Part shown: positions 55,040 through 63,722 of the stretch, piece by piece
Layout: every line of letters starts with the position of its first letter
Numbering within the stretch: the stretch's first letter is position 1
From: Scybalousia_A sp052170555
GTDB taxonomy: Bacteria; Bacteroidota; Bacteroidia; Bacteroidales; P3
Reading direction: 5' to 3'
DNA length: 64,000 nt
Assembly (NCBI GenBank): GCA_052170555.1
Contig: JBQNAI010000007.1
Location: forward strand, 1-64,000
Program-made: the position numbers and the translations under genes
The notes under the pieces: model-generated
The model's database searches: none
Seen by the model: only the letters and a program-made list of their open reading frames with translations
What the model was told of the DNA's origin: nothing

Positions 55040-57916
55040 TTATTTTATAACTATCTCATCTATGAATAACCAAGACTTTTCGTTAGGAGACAGATGCCAT
55101 TCTGGGTTAGTTTTTCTGTTTATTGCTTTCATTTTTATGTACCTTGTCTTGAATGAATGAGTGGTTAAAAACGTATGAGTAATTATTTCTTCTTGTTTTG
55201 GACTAATATCATTTTGAATTGTTTCCAATAATGTAAAATCGACACCATTATTAGAATAATAATATTCCACTTTGATAGGCATAAATATCCAAGAGCGTTC
55301 GTCTTGTACGAAGTTTCCTCCTACACTTGACACTTCTTGTTCTGTACCTAAATCTATAATTGCTTCAACGTCCTCTCCTAGATAACCTTGCCAGCATCCT
55401 AACCGCCAGTTGTTTGTTCCCATTTTTAAATCTATCAATGCATTGTTGCCACCCGCCGTATATTGAGAAGAATACTTGCTAAGTAATTTGATACTTCGCC
55501 CGTCTGGAATCTTAAAAAAGTAAGCTTTTACAGGTTTGCTAATGATAGAATAATTGGTGTTAGAGACATTAATGGTATCGTTATTATTAATGGTTATTTT
55601 CTCCGTTTTTGACAAAGATAAATCAAAATTTAAATAATTGATATTGATATCCAAATCCTTAGTGAATGTCCCTGTGCCCTCATATTCCAAATTAGGAACA
55701 ATAGATATGAGATTATCCGTTATTTGTGACTTAGGGCAATCTTTGTATAGACAAGCAAATTCGTGGTAAGGCACATCGCTCATCTCGAAGGTTAGAACAC
55801 CACCGTTTACTATCTCTTCATGTGAGATAAAACTTTTAGTGTATTCTTTGTCATTGAGTCTAAGAGATTTGACATAAGGAGTATTTTTTCCTTGCTTGGA
55901 ACTAATAATGAATTTTTTACCATTGGGTAGATGAATAGTAACTTTGTCAAATAAAGGTGAGCCAATAACGTATTGACAACTCACAGGAGAAATAGAGTAT
56001 AAGCCCATAGCACTCATAACGTACCATGCCGCCATTTGTCCGCAGTCATCGTTGCCACAAACTCCATCAGGTTGGTCAGAATATAAAGTTGTTAAGATTT
56101 GACGTATGAGTTTTTGTGTTTTGTATGGTTTACCAATGTAGTTATATAAGTATGCGGTGTGTTGTGATGGTTCGTTTCCGTGAGCATATTGTCCTATCAA
56201 TCCAGTAACGTCGGCTTGATTGCGTCCAGTTGTGGATTCTTGGGAATTAAAACATTCGTCCAATTTTTTTTCGAAAGCTTCGCTACCCCCCATCATAGTA
56301 ATGAGTGTGTTAATATCCTGTGGAGCATAGAAAGTGTAGTGCCAACCATTTCCCTCGGTATAGTTAATATCTATTTGTTTTGGATCAAAATTTGGAATAA
56401 AACGTCCATTCTCTTTAGGTTGAATAAATGTGTTTTTAGGATTGAAAAGGTTTTTGTAATATTGTGCCCTTTGTATGTAATCTTTATAAATATCTTGTTT
56501 ATTTAACATTTTTGCTATTTGTGCTATGCAATACATATTATAGCTCATTTCAACAGTTTTAGCAACTCCCTCATGTTCAAATTCTGCTGAAATATAACCA
56601 TCGCGATTAAAGAAAGGGAGTCCGAGTTTTTGCATGTTAGCAGTTGTTATCATTGCATTAAGAGACAAATCATTATCCACACATATTCCTTTTTTTATCC
56701 ATTCGGATAGGAGGCTAACGCCATGTATTCCAATCATACAATAGGTTTCCCAAGAATATAATTCCCACATAGGAAGTTCATTGGTTTGACGATAATAATC
56801 CAAAAATGTTTTCTCAAACTGCAAACACATGTCTGGGCGGATGATGGTCATCAATGGATTCCAAGCTCTATAGGTATCCCATAAAGAAAAAATAGTATAA
56901 CGGTCGTATCCATTGGTAGTAGCGATAGGGTTCATAGGAACAGATCCGTCAATTAGATTATTTTTATCTTTGTTATTGTTAATCATTGCACGATATCTGC
57001 CGTCAATATCAGAATAAAGATTAGGTGAAATTAGACAGTGGTATAATGATGTGTAAAATGTACGTTGTTGTTGCGGTGTTCCGCCCTCTATATCAATAAC
57101 TCCTAATGTTTTTTCCCATAATTCTAAAGATTTTTTCTTAGCTTGTGAGAAATTCTTGGCACTTGTAGAGTTTAGATTTTTCAATGCACCATTTTCATCT
57201 ACCGAAGAGATAGATACTTTTACTTCCAATTTATTTCCGACTTTATCCGTTTGTCCGAAATACAAATAAAGTTGTCCTGTTTCACGATTTAGATGAGAAT
57301 AGATTATATCTCTATTGAAAGAGGAAGCAAAATAAATTTGCTGATTTTCGTTCCAAGATTTGGAAGTTCTATGTCCAACTACGATATTCTTGTTTTTAAT
57401 TTCAACGCTCCAATCCAAAGTAACATCTCTATGTTTAAGGTTAATAACCATCGCCATGGTATCATTCTGAGGATATGAATAGCGATGATAACCGTGTCTA
57501 ACATCTGTTGTAAGTTCTACAATAATATATTTTTTATTAAATCCCTTAACTTTATAATAACCGGCACATGCTTCCTCTTCGGAATGCTTGAAAGCTAAAC
57601 TATTGTTTGTCCAATCTTTTGCATGGACAGTCGGCGTAAATAGAAAATCGCACAAGTCTTCTACGCCTGTACCTGATAAATGAGTGTGCGAAAATCCATA
57701 AATAATACTATCCGAATAATGATATCCTGAGCAGCCATCCCAACCAGACAAGCGTGTATCCGGAGATAATTGAATCATACCAAATGGAGATACGGCACCG
57801 GGGTATGTATGCCCATGCAAGTCAGTACCCACGAAAGGATTCACTTGTTGTGCCTTTTGAGAAAAAATATTGAACGCAAAAATTGTTGCAAAAAACAATA
57901 GAAATATATTTTTCAT
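55040..57916 (-). CDS. GH92 family alpha-mannosidase, exported
   Basis: Exo-acting alpha-1,2-mannosidase-type enzyme of 958 residues, calcium-dependent in characterised members. Signal peptide MKNIFLLFFATIFAFNIFSQ, then VNPFVGTDLHGHTYPGAVSPFG, SGWDGCSGYHYSD, the ATTNGYDRYTIFSLWDTYRAWNPL block and GNDDCGQMAAWYVMSAMGLY, all GH92 hallmarks. After about residue 720 comes a beta-rich, galactose-binding-like C-terminal module. It suggests use of host or fungal N-glycans or mannans. The start is ATG 57916; the TTG at 57967 coincides with the promoter. Nearby genes are not PUL-like; no susC/susD pair is present. Confidence 0.94.
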   Translation of the reverse strand: MKNIFLLFFATIFAFNIFSQKAQQVNPFVGTDLHGHTYPGAVSPFGMIQLSPDTRLSGWDGCSGYHYSDSIIYGFSHTHLSGTGVEDLCDFLFTPTVHAKDWTNNSLAFKHSEEEACAGYYKVKGFNKKYIIVELTTDVRHGYHRYSYPQNDTMAMVINLKHRDVTLDWSVEIKNKNIVVGHRTSKSWNENQQIYFASSFNRDIIYSHLNRETGQLYLYFGQTDKVGNKLEVKVSISSVDENGALKNLNSTSAKNFSQAKKKSLELWEKTLGVIDIEGGTPQQQRTFYTSLYHCLISPNLYSDIDGRYRAMINNNKDKNNLIDGSVPMNPIATTNGYDRYTIFSLWDTYRAWNPLMTIIRPDMCLQFEKTFLDYYRQTNELPMWELYSWETYCMIGIHGVSLLSEWIKKGICVDNDLSLNAMITTANMQKLGLPFFNRDGYISAEFEHEGVAKTVEMSYNMYCIAQIAKMLNKQDIYKDYIQRAQYYKNLFNPKNTFIQPKENGRFIPNFDPKQIDINYTEGNGWHYTFYAPQDINTLITMMGGSEAFEKKLDECFNSQESTTGRNQADVTGLIGQYAHGNEPSQHTAYLYNYIGKPYKTQKLIRQILTTLYSDQPDGVCGNDDCGQMAAWYVMSAMGLYSISPVSCQYVIGSPLFDKVTIHLPNGKKFIISSKQGKNTPYVKSLRLNDKEYTKSFISHEEIVNGGVLTFEMSDVPYHEFACLYKDCPKSQITDNLISIVPNLEYEGTGTFTKDLDININYLNFDLSLSKTEKITINNNDTINVSNTNYSIISKPVKAYFFKIPDGRSIKLLSKYSSQYTAGGNNALIDLKMGTNNWRLGCWQGYLGEDVEAIIDLGTEQEVSSVGGNFVQDERSWIFMPIKVEYYYSNNGVDFTLLETIQNDISPKQEEIITHTFLTTHSFKTRYIKMKAINRKTNPEWHLSPNEKSWLFIDEIVIK

Positions 57917-57964
57917 TATGTAATATAGTTTTTCTTTACTTATTAAAGGATTCAATTGATAATG

Positions 57965-57995
57965 CAAAATTATAAATTTTCAGCATATTAACAAA
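57965..57995 (-). promoter_or_regulatory. Promoter of the GH92 gene
   Basis: On the minus strand: TTTG (57995-57992), 19 nt, TAATTTTG (57972-57965) followed by C. About 49 nt before the ATG. Confidence 0.75.
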
Positions 57996-58079
57996 ATTAT
58001 GTAATATATAATCATAACGTTTAATATCTATATGTTTTTATATAAGAGTGGTAATGCAAAATTTGATAATACGAAAATA

Positions 58080-58121
58080 AAGTGCCATTTCATGAAATTA
58101 AAGTGTGAGATTGGAATATTC
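58080..58121. repeat. 21-nt tandem array, family A (2 units, the second merged with a hairpin)
   Basis: Cores AAGTGCCATTTC (58080) and AAGTGTGAGATT (58101) are 21 nt apart. The second core runs directly into the left arm of the hairpin at 58107-58147. Confidence 0.65.
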
Positions 58122-58147
58122 TTTTCAAAAAAGAATATTCCAATCTC
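58107..58147. terminator. Perfect 19-bp hairpin after the TPR gene
   Basis: Arms 58107-58125 and 58129-58147 are perfect with a 3-nt loop. It lies about 74 nt past the stop of the minus-strand TPR gene. On that strand only a moderately T-rich tract follows. Confidence 0.7.
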
Positions 58148-58220
58148 AAGAAAGAATTTATGGGAGGGAGGTTTGGCAATAACCTTTGTTTAATTTGTCA
58201 GATTTTAGTATCTATTACCC

Positions 58221-59651
58221 CTATTCTATAAACTCTTTGTTATCTTTATTTTTTTTGTCATAATTTTCTTTTGAGACCTTCTTTTTATTTGATTTTTCTT
58301 TGATTTGTGGATATCCCTCCTTGTTGCAATAATTATCTATTTTGTCTTGTGCTTTTGTATGTTGCAACTCTAATGCTTGCAAATAATATTTGCAAGCATT
58401 CTGTTTATCTCCTTTGTTCTGATAATTAATTCCCAAGAGATAATAAATATCCGAAATTTCAGCATCAAGATTTGCAGCTTTATTAAGATACTTTATTGCC
58501 TTGTTTGTAATACCGAAATTAGTATAAACTCTACCCAAATTATACCACCCTCCTCCTAAATAGGGTTCATATTTGGTGGATAATTTATACTCCTTGATAG
58601 CGTCGGCTAAACGACCTAAATTTTCATAAGCGATACCTAGATTGTTATGTGCGAACGGCGTCTTGTTATTTAAAGAAATGGCACGTTTAAAATCCAAAAT
58701 AGCGAATTCATATTCTTTGAGGTTAGATTCGACTAATCCTCTATAATTGTAACCATCAGCAAATGTGTCGTTGAGTACGATAGCATAGTTGAACTGTACG
58801 ATAGCATCTTGATATTGATATAAATGACTATAATTAATTCCCTTTAGATAAAACGCATAGTAGTTACTATCAATCATAATACATGTATCCAAGTCCATAT
58901 TTGAAGCGATATAATTTTTTTCCCAACCTCTACAAATTGCCCTTTGTAAATAGGCGTCATAGTGAGTGTATCCATTTTCTATGGATATGGAGTAAAATGT
59001 AGTAGCAGAGGAATAATCTTGACGCCTGCGTCTAAGTTCTCCGAGAATATAGTATGTAATGCAATTATTATTCAGTGTAAGATAATTTATTGAAATATTA
59101 TATGCATCGACAAACCTATTGTTGTAATAGTATAACAACGTAAGAATAGTTCTGTAAGACGTATCTATTTCATTTTTGCTTTCGTTTTGTTTATTTTGCC
59201 AGCGAATGATAGCATCTATAACCCTATCAATGTCTTTATTAGATAAGATTTTCATGGATTGTAATATATTCTTATCAAATCTATCTTCAACAGTCTGCTG
59301 TGAAACTTCTGCTATAAGAGAGTCGTTTTTAGTGCTTTGTCTAGCCAGCATGCACATATAAATAATGTTAACTAGAGTATTACTTTCTTCTTCATTATAT
59401 AGATTTTTGCATATTTCAAGAGTCTTTTCGTAATCTTGCATACGATAATAAATTTCCGCTTGCATCCTTCGTAATTCTTCCATATCATAGTAGTCATCTT
59501 CTTTGGCTACTGTGTATATCTGCATAGCAATATTGAGATTATCGTTATTAATAGCCTTTCTCATCAAATATTTATAATCCTTACTGTTTTGTGATAATAA
59601 GTTGACACAGTAAACAAAAGAAAATAAAAAATAGAATATGAAAAATTTCAT
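58221..59651 (-). CDS. Exported tetratricopeptide-repeat protein
   Basis: A 476-residue protein with a signal peptide (MKFFIFYFLFSFVYCVNLLSQ) and TPR repeats across most of its length. The clearest run is about 235-430: AIVQFNYAIVLNDTFADGYNYRG, YEFAILDFKRAISLNNKTPFAHNNLG, ADAIKEYKLSTKYEP and NKAIKYLNKAANLD. A lysine-rich tail of about 40 residues ends the protein. Probably a periplasmic scaffold; no specific function can be given. It ends 5 nt from the Sua5/YrdC gene stop-start junction, so it is co-transcribed with it. Confidence 0.85.
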   Translation of the reverse strand: MKFFIFYFLFSFVYCVNLLSQNSKDYKYLMRKAINNDNLNIAMQIYTVAKEDDYYDMEELRRMQAEIYYRMQDYEKTLEICKNLYNEEESNTLVNIIYMCMLARQSTKNDSLIAEVSQQTVEDRFDKNILQSMKILSNKDIDRVIDAIIRWQNKQNESKNEIDTSYRTILTLLYYYNNRFVDAYNISINYLTLNNNCITYYILGELRRRRQDYSSATTFYSISIENGYTHYDAYLQRAICRGWEKNYIASNMDLDTCIMIDSNYYAFYLKGINYSHLYQYQDAIVQFNYAIVLNDTFADGYNYRGLVESNLKEYEFAILDFKRAISLNNKTPFAHNNLGIAYENLGRLADAIKEYKLSTKYEPYLGGGWYNLGRVYTNFGITNKAIKYLNKAANLDAEISDIYYLLGINYQNKGDKQNACKYYLQALELQHTKAQDKIDNYCNKEGYPQIKEKSNKKKVSKENYDKKNKDNKEFIE

Positions 59652-59656
59652 ATGTG

Positions 59657-60268
59657 TTATAATTTTCCTAATCCTTGTCGTAATATTTCATAATCACTTC
59701 CAGAGGTCATATCTAGGACGGTGGAAGGTATGCCGACTATCTGCCCCATATTTATTGCAAAGTCTATAATTGAAGCGTATTGCTCGTATATCAATTCTGC
59801 ATTTTTGTAAATATCATCTTCTTGCTCATAGTGTGGAGCTGAGGTTACGAGCAAAGGTCTATTTAATCTACTAATTATTGTTTTGAGTATATTATTTTGA
59901 GTAATGCGTATGCCTATTGTTCGTTTTTTATTTTGAAAGATTTTAGGAGTTAGCTTACTTGCCTGCATAACAAGAGTAAATTTACCGGTGTCAAGTGATT
60001 TGATGAAAGCAAATTGTTGATTAGATAAAGGCTTTACGTAAGAGGAAGCCATTGATAAAGAAGAACACATTATAGAAAAGTTACTCTTTTCAAGTTTTTT
60101 CCCTTTTAATTCTGCAAGCCTATGAGCTGCTTTTTTTGATTGAATATCACATACAAAAGCATAAAGAGTGTCTGTCGGAACAAGTAATATACCGTCATTT
60201 TCTAGAGAATAGTATGCAGTATCCAAGTATTTTGACGCTATACTATCCTCATACAAGTTGATCAACAT
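59657..60268 (-). CDS. Sua5/YciO/YrdC family protein, probable threonylcarbamoyl-AMP synthase
   Basis: A 203-residue YrdC-fold protein. DGILLVPTDTLYAFVCDIQS and AELKGKKLEKSNFSIMC match the nucleotide/RNA-binding core of TsaC/Sua5, and the later KRTIGIRI and VTSAPHYEQEDD segments also fit. YciO paralogues look similar, so assignment to t6A synthesis is probable rather than certain. The t6A partner tsaB lies 600 nt away on the other strand. The start is ATG 60268, not TTG 60277. Confidence 0.8.
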   Translation of the reverse strand: MLINLYEDSIASKYLDTAYYSLENDGILLVPTDTLYAFVCDIQSKKAAHRLAELKGKKLEKSNFSIMCSSLSMASSYVKPLSNQQFAFIKSLDTGKFTLVMQASKLTPKIFQNKKRTIGIRITQNNILKTIISRLNRPLLVTSAPHYEQEDDIYKNAELIYEQYASIIDFAINMGQIVGIPSTVLDMTSGSDYEILRQGLGKL

Positions 60269-60287
60269 ATGATTCAAGTTTTAAAAC

Positions 60288-60319
60288 TTTGCAAATATAC
60301 ATCTTTTTTTATAAATTTG
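60288..60319 (+). promoter_or_regulatory. Promoter of the free-methionine sulfoxide reductase gene
   Basis: TTTG (60288-60291), 20 nt, TAAATTTG (60312-60319) followed by C. The TTTGCAAA at 60288-60295 is shared with the divergent -7 box, so the two promoters interlock. Confidence 0.65.
60292..60299 (-). promoter_or_regulatory. -7 box for the Sua5/YrdC-TPR operon
   Basis: TATATTTG followed by C on the minus strand, 24 nt before the ATG. It overlaps the -33 region of the divergent promoter. Confidence 0.5.
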
Positions 60320-60347
60320 CATTCTAAAATTCAAAACAAGCAGTGTT

Positions 60348-60827
60348 ATGTCTGAAAGATTAGTAGTTGATGGGAGAACAAAAGAAGATAAATATGCTAT
60401 ATTATTTCCTCAAATTGAGTCTGTGATAGCCAAAGAGAGAGATATTATCGCTAATATGGCGAATATTTCTTCTATGGTGCATTTTACATTTGATTTCTTG
60501 TGGACTGGTTTTTATAGGGTATTGAACGGAGAATTGGTTTTGGGACCATTCCAAGGTCCTTTGGCTTGTGTGCGTATTAGAAAGGGACGAGGTGTTTGTG
60601 GCATGGCATGGCAACAAGAACAAACATTGATTGTTCCAGATGTGGAGTTATTTGAGGGGCATATTGCGTGCAGTTCTTTATCTCAAAGTGAGATAGTGAT
60701 ACCTGTTTTTGAAGGTAATACTATTGTTGCGGTGTTTGATATAGATAGTCAAAGGAAAAATACTTTTGATTTGATTGATAAAAAATATTTGGAGTCAATT
60801 GTTGCATTACTTTACGCAAAAAACTGA
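60348..60827 (+). CDS. msrC: Free methionine-(R)-sulfoxide reductase (GAF domain)
   Basis: Reduces free methionine-R-sulfoxide. The 159-residue single GAF domain carries the three family cysteines, C74 (GPFQGPLACVRI), C84 (GRGVCGMAW) and C108 (HIACSSLSQSEIVIPV), matching the spacing of the Escherichia coli enzyme (C84, C94, C118). Length is normal. It has its own promoter and is followed by tsaB after 77 nt. Confidence 0.92.
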   Translation: MSERLVVDGRTKEDKYAILFPQIESVIAKERDIIANMANISSMVHFTFDFLWTGFYRVLNGELVLGPFQGPLACVRIRKGRGVCGMAWQQEQTLIVPDVELFEGHIACSSLSQSEIVIPVFEGNTIVAVFDIDSQRKNTFDLIDKKYLESIVALLYAKN

Positions 60828-60869
60828 ATACAACTCATAATAAAGAAGGGTTAAATAAGAAAATTTCCA

Positions 60870-60877
60870 TATCTTTG
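60870..60877 (+). promoter_or_regulatory. -7 box for tsaB
   Basis: TATCTTTG followed by C. It overlaps the TTG that would be the earliest tsaB start and so argues for the GTG at 60905. Confidence 0.5.
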
Positions 60878-60904
60878 CAGACTGTAAAAAATTCAAACAT
60901 AAAC

Positions 60905-61627
60905 GTGATAGAAAATATTCCACTAGTACTAAACATAGATACGGCAACTGATGTATGTTCTGTCGCATTGAGTAAGGGCAGTACAGTTCTTTCTTCGTTG
61001 GAGTGCAGAGAATCTAATGCACACTCTAGAATGTTGGCAGTACTTATTGATAGACTTTTTACCAACACGTATTTCACAATAGGAGAATTGGATGCAGTCG
61101 CAGTAAGTAGAGGCCCTGGCTCATATACAGGACTGCGTATCGGAGTGTCTTCGGCAAAAGGAATAGCCTATGCAAGAAATATTCCATTAATAGCTGTAGA
61201 CACTTTGCAAATATTAGCACTTAAAGCGAATAAAAAGTATAAAAATTGTTTGTATTTACCGATGATTGATGCAAGACGTATGGAAGTGTATACGTCTTTG
61301 TATGATAGTGAAATGAATTGCTTAAAAGAGATATCGGCGGATATAATTGATTCGGATATTTATGCACGTTATTCTGCAGAAAAGATTATTTTGGTTGGTG
61401 ATGGGGCTAAGAAGTGTAAAAGTGTTTTGATAGATGAGCGTTATGTATTGGATGAAGAAATTTATTTACAGGCAAAAGATATGGTTGAGTTGTCTTATGG
61501 TAGGTATATAAAAAAAGAATTTGAAGATGTTGCATATTTTGAACCTTATTATTTAAAAGAATTTATTGCTATTAAGAGTAAAGTAAAAGGATTGTATAAT
61601 GAGAAAATGGAAGTAAGAAAAAAATAA
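60905..61627 (+). CDS. tsaB: t6A biosynthesis subunit TsaB
   Basis: Non-catalytic partner of TsaD in tRNA t6A37 synthesis. The 240-residue product has the ASKHA-type N terminus LVLNIDTATDVCSVALSKG, the SRMLAVLIDRLF helix and AVSRGPGSYTGLRIGVSSAKG, all diagnostic of TsaB. No ATG is available; GTG 60905 puts the start a normal distance before the first strand. The TTG at 60875 lies in the promoter. trmB follows after 25 nt, so tRNA-modification genes are grouped. Confidence 0.9.
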   Translation: MIENIPLVLNIDTATDVCSVALSKGSTVLSSLECRESNAHSRMLAVLIDRLFTNTYFTIGELDAVAVSRGPGSYTGLRIGVSSAKGIAYARNIPLIAVDTLQILALKANKKYKNCLYLPMIDARRMEVYTSLYDSEMNCLKEISADIIDSDIYARYSAEKIILVGDGAKKCKSVLIDERYVLDEEIYLQAKDMVELSYGRYIKKEFEDVAYFEPYYLKEFIAIKSKVKGLYNEKMEVRKK

Positions 61628-61652
61628 ATAGAAACATAAAAAGGATATAATT

Positions 61653-62312
61653 GTGGGGAAAAATAAATTAGTAAGATTTGCAGAGAACCTAACTTTTACC
61701 AATTTGTTTCAAATATCTTTTGAAGACATAAAATTAAATGGATTCAAAATGAAGGGTAAATGGCGGGAAGAGTATTTCAAAAATACAAATCCAATTGTTT
61801 TGGAGCTGGGTTGTGGTAAAGGAGAGTATACTGTAGGGCTTGCGAAGACGTATCCAAACAAGAACTTTATAGGTATAGATATCAAAGGGGCAAGACTTTG
61901 GAGAGGATGTAAAACTGCAGTTGAAGACAACATGAATAATGTTGCTTTTTTAAGGACTCATGTTCAGATGTTGGAAAGTTTTTTTTCTAAGAATGAAGTT
62001 GATGAGATTTGGATAACATTTTGTGATCCACAGCCGAAGAATGAGAATAGACGTTTGACTTGTAAAAGATTTCTGTCCCTATATTCGCAAGTCTTAAAGA
62101 CTGATGGGTTATTACACTTAAAGACTGATAGTAAGGAGTTATTTGAATATACAATAGAGTTACTGAAAAAAGACAATCATGGCATATTATTTGCGAGTGA
62201 AGACTTATATACGAGCGACTATGAGGGAGATGCAAAACAAATAAAGACATTTTATGAAAAGATGTTTTTGAATGAGGGTAAAAAAATAACGTATATAAAA
62301 TTTAGATTGTAG
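61653..62312 (+). CDS. trmB: tRNA (guanine46-N7)-methyltransferase
   Basis: Makes m7G46 in tRNA variable loops. The 219-residue product has the TrmB SAM-binding sequence VLELGCGKGEYTVGLA, GIDIKGARLWRGCK, and the catalytic/RNA-binding FCDPQPKNENRRLTCKRFL. C-terminal TFYEKMFLNEGKKITYIKF is also typical. The start is GTG at 61653 with AAGGA about 9 nt before it. It is probably in one transcript with tsaB. Confidence 0.95.
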   Translation: MGKNKLVRFAENLTFTNLFQISFEDIKLNGFKMKGKWREEYFKNTNPIVLELGCGKGEYTVGLAKTYPNKNFIGIDIKGARLWRGCKTAVEDNMNNVAFLRTHVQMLESFFSKNEVDEIWITFCDPQPKNENRRLTCKRFLSLYSQVLKTDGLLHLKTDSKELFEYTIELLKKDNHGILFASEDLYTSDYEGDAKQIKTFYEKMFLNEGKKITYIKFRL

Positions 62313-62331
62313 AAAAGCGAAATTCTTTTTT

Positions 62332-62394
62332 GAAAAGAAAAATTTGTTTCTTGACAACATAAAAATAAAGTGTGACATTGATTTGCCTAGATAA
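62332..62394. repeat. 21-nt tandem array, family A (2 clear units, 1 degenerate)
   Basis: The right half-site occurs at 62353 (GACAACAT) and 62374 (GACATT), with a degenerate unit at 62332, steps of 21 nt. It directly follows a short A/T hairpin after trmB and precedes the TPR gene. Confidence 0.6.
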
Positions 62395-62433
62395 AGAGAT
62401 AACGAATGATTAATAATAAAAAATTAAGTAGCT

Positions 62434-63450
62434 ATGAAAAAGACAATTTTGATGCTAAGTTTGATTTTTTCAAGTTTAGTACTTGTTGCTCAGACTCAGG
62501 AAGAGATTTTGAACAAATGGATTAATACTTACAATGAATTAAGTTCTGCGAAAAACTATGACGCAATGATAAGTAATTTTGATGCTTGTCGAAATGAACT
62601 TCCTGCATGGGATTATGCTTATTATTACAAAGGGATGGCGGAATTCAATAAAGAGAACTACGCTCAGGCACTTAAAGATTTGACAACTTTTACGCAGACA
62701 AACAAAGAAGAAAGTGTAGTTTATCTTATGATGGCCAAGAGTTGCAATGTGTTGTCGCAACCACAGGATGCTTTAACCCATTTGGTCATTTATACACAGA
62801 AAGAACCTAATGACAAAAACGGATATTTAGAGATGGCTAATGCCCATCGTAATCTTAATCAATATGACAAATATATTGAAGATTTGCAGAAAGTTTCTTC
62901 TATAGATAGCGAAGACGGAACAGTTTATAAGAATATTGCCTCTGCGTATGCTATGCAGAAGGATTTTGTTAACGCCATTGCTAATTATGACAAAGTTATT
63001 GCATTAGAACCTAATAATGCAGACTTATATTATGAGCGTGCTACGTGTAAGGCATCATTAAAAACCGCTGAATCAGTGTTACAAGCTATTGAAGATTTCA
63101 ATAAGTCCGAAGAATTAGGCAAAAATGATGCAAAGCTTTATACATACAAATACAATTGTTATTCTATGTTGAAAAACAATGCTGGCATAATAGAAACTTG
63201 TACAAAGCTTTTAGCATTAGATCCTAATGACTTGCGAACTTTGAATAATCGTGCTACCACTTATTATAAGGATAAGAAATATAAGGAGGCTATTGCTGAT
63301 ATAGATCAAATTATATCCAATGCAAATGTGGATGATAAGATGAAATTGAATGCTCTTAAAACACGTTATATGTGTAAAAAGTCTCTTAATGATGTAAAGG
63401 GGGCAAATGCAGATTTGGAATTGATAAATAAAATGTCCGGTAAGAAATAA
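62434..63450 (+). CDS. Exported TPR protein
   Basis: A 338-residue protein with a signal peptide (MKKTILMLSLIFSSLVLVAQ) and about seven to eight TPR repeats. Examples are AYYYKGMAEFNKENYAQALKDL, NGYLEMANAHRNLNQYDKYIEDL, IANYDKVIALEPNNADLYYERA and NRATTYYKDKKYKEAIADI. Probably a periplasmic interaction scaffold; no specific partner can be named. It is flanked by a 21-nt array upstream and a long hairpin terminator downstream. Confidence 0.85.
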   Translation: MKKTILMLSLIFSSLVLVAQTQEEILNKWINTYNELSSAKNYDAMISNFDACRNELPAWDYAYYYKGMAEFNKENYAQALKDLTTFTQTNKEESVVYLMMAKSCNVLSQPQDALTHLVIYTQKEPNDKNGYLEMANAHRNLNQYDKYIEDLQKVSSIDSEDGTVYKNIASAYAMQKDFVNAIANYDKVIALEPNNADLYYERATCKASLKTAESVLQAIEDFNKSEELGKNDAKLYTYKYNCYSMLKNNAGIIETCTKLLALDPNDLRTLNNRATTYYKDKKYKEAIADIDQIISNANVDDKMKLNALKTRYMCKKSLNDVKGANADLELINKMSGKK

Positions 63451-63492
63451 AGAAATACTTTAATTATGTGACATAAAAAATAGAGTGCCGAT

Positions 63493-63562
63493 AAAAAATC
63501 CTTTTTAAAAAAGAAAAAAATCTTTCTTTAAGTAAGTAAATTCTTTTTTTGAAAGGATTTTT
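63493..63562 (+). terminator. Long two-part hairpin after the TPR gene
   Basis: A 12-bp outer stem (63493-63504 with 63551-63562) and a 9-bp inner stem (63507-63515 with 63541-63549) are separated by a small internal loop. The 3' arm ends in a T-run. The rest of 63563-63722 is A/T-rich with nothing else recognised. Confidence 0.7.
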
Positions 63563-63722
63563 TTTATGTCAAGAAATAGTTTTCTTGTTTAGACAAGTTA
63601 AATTGTTTATTAAGTAAAATATTATTTTAATATATTATTTTTCAAATTTAATTTTTACATTATTTTAATTGATTTTTCATCTTGATAACAAGGTTGTACT
63701 TGTTGAATTACCAAAATACAGA

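Noticed and set aside
60875..60877. TTG start for tsaB
   Set aside because: It is part of the TATCTTTG promoter box, so it would not be on the mRNA from that promoter. The GTG at 60905 also gives a more normal N terminus.
63464..63492. Ninth family A array before the last hairpin
   Set aside because: TATGTGACAT and GAGTGCCGAT resemble cores, but their spacing is about 2 nt off the 21-nt step, so it was not counted.
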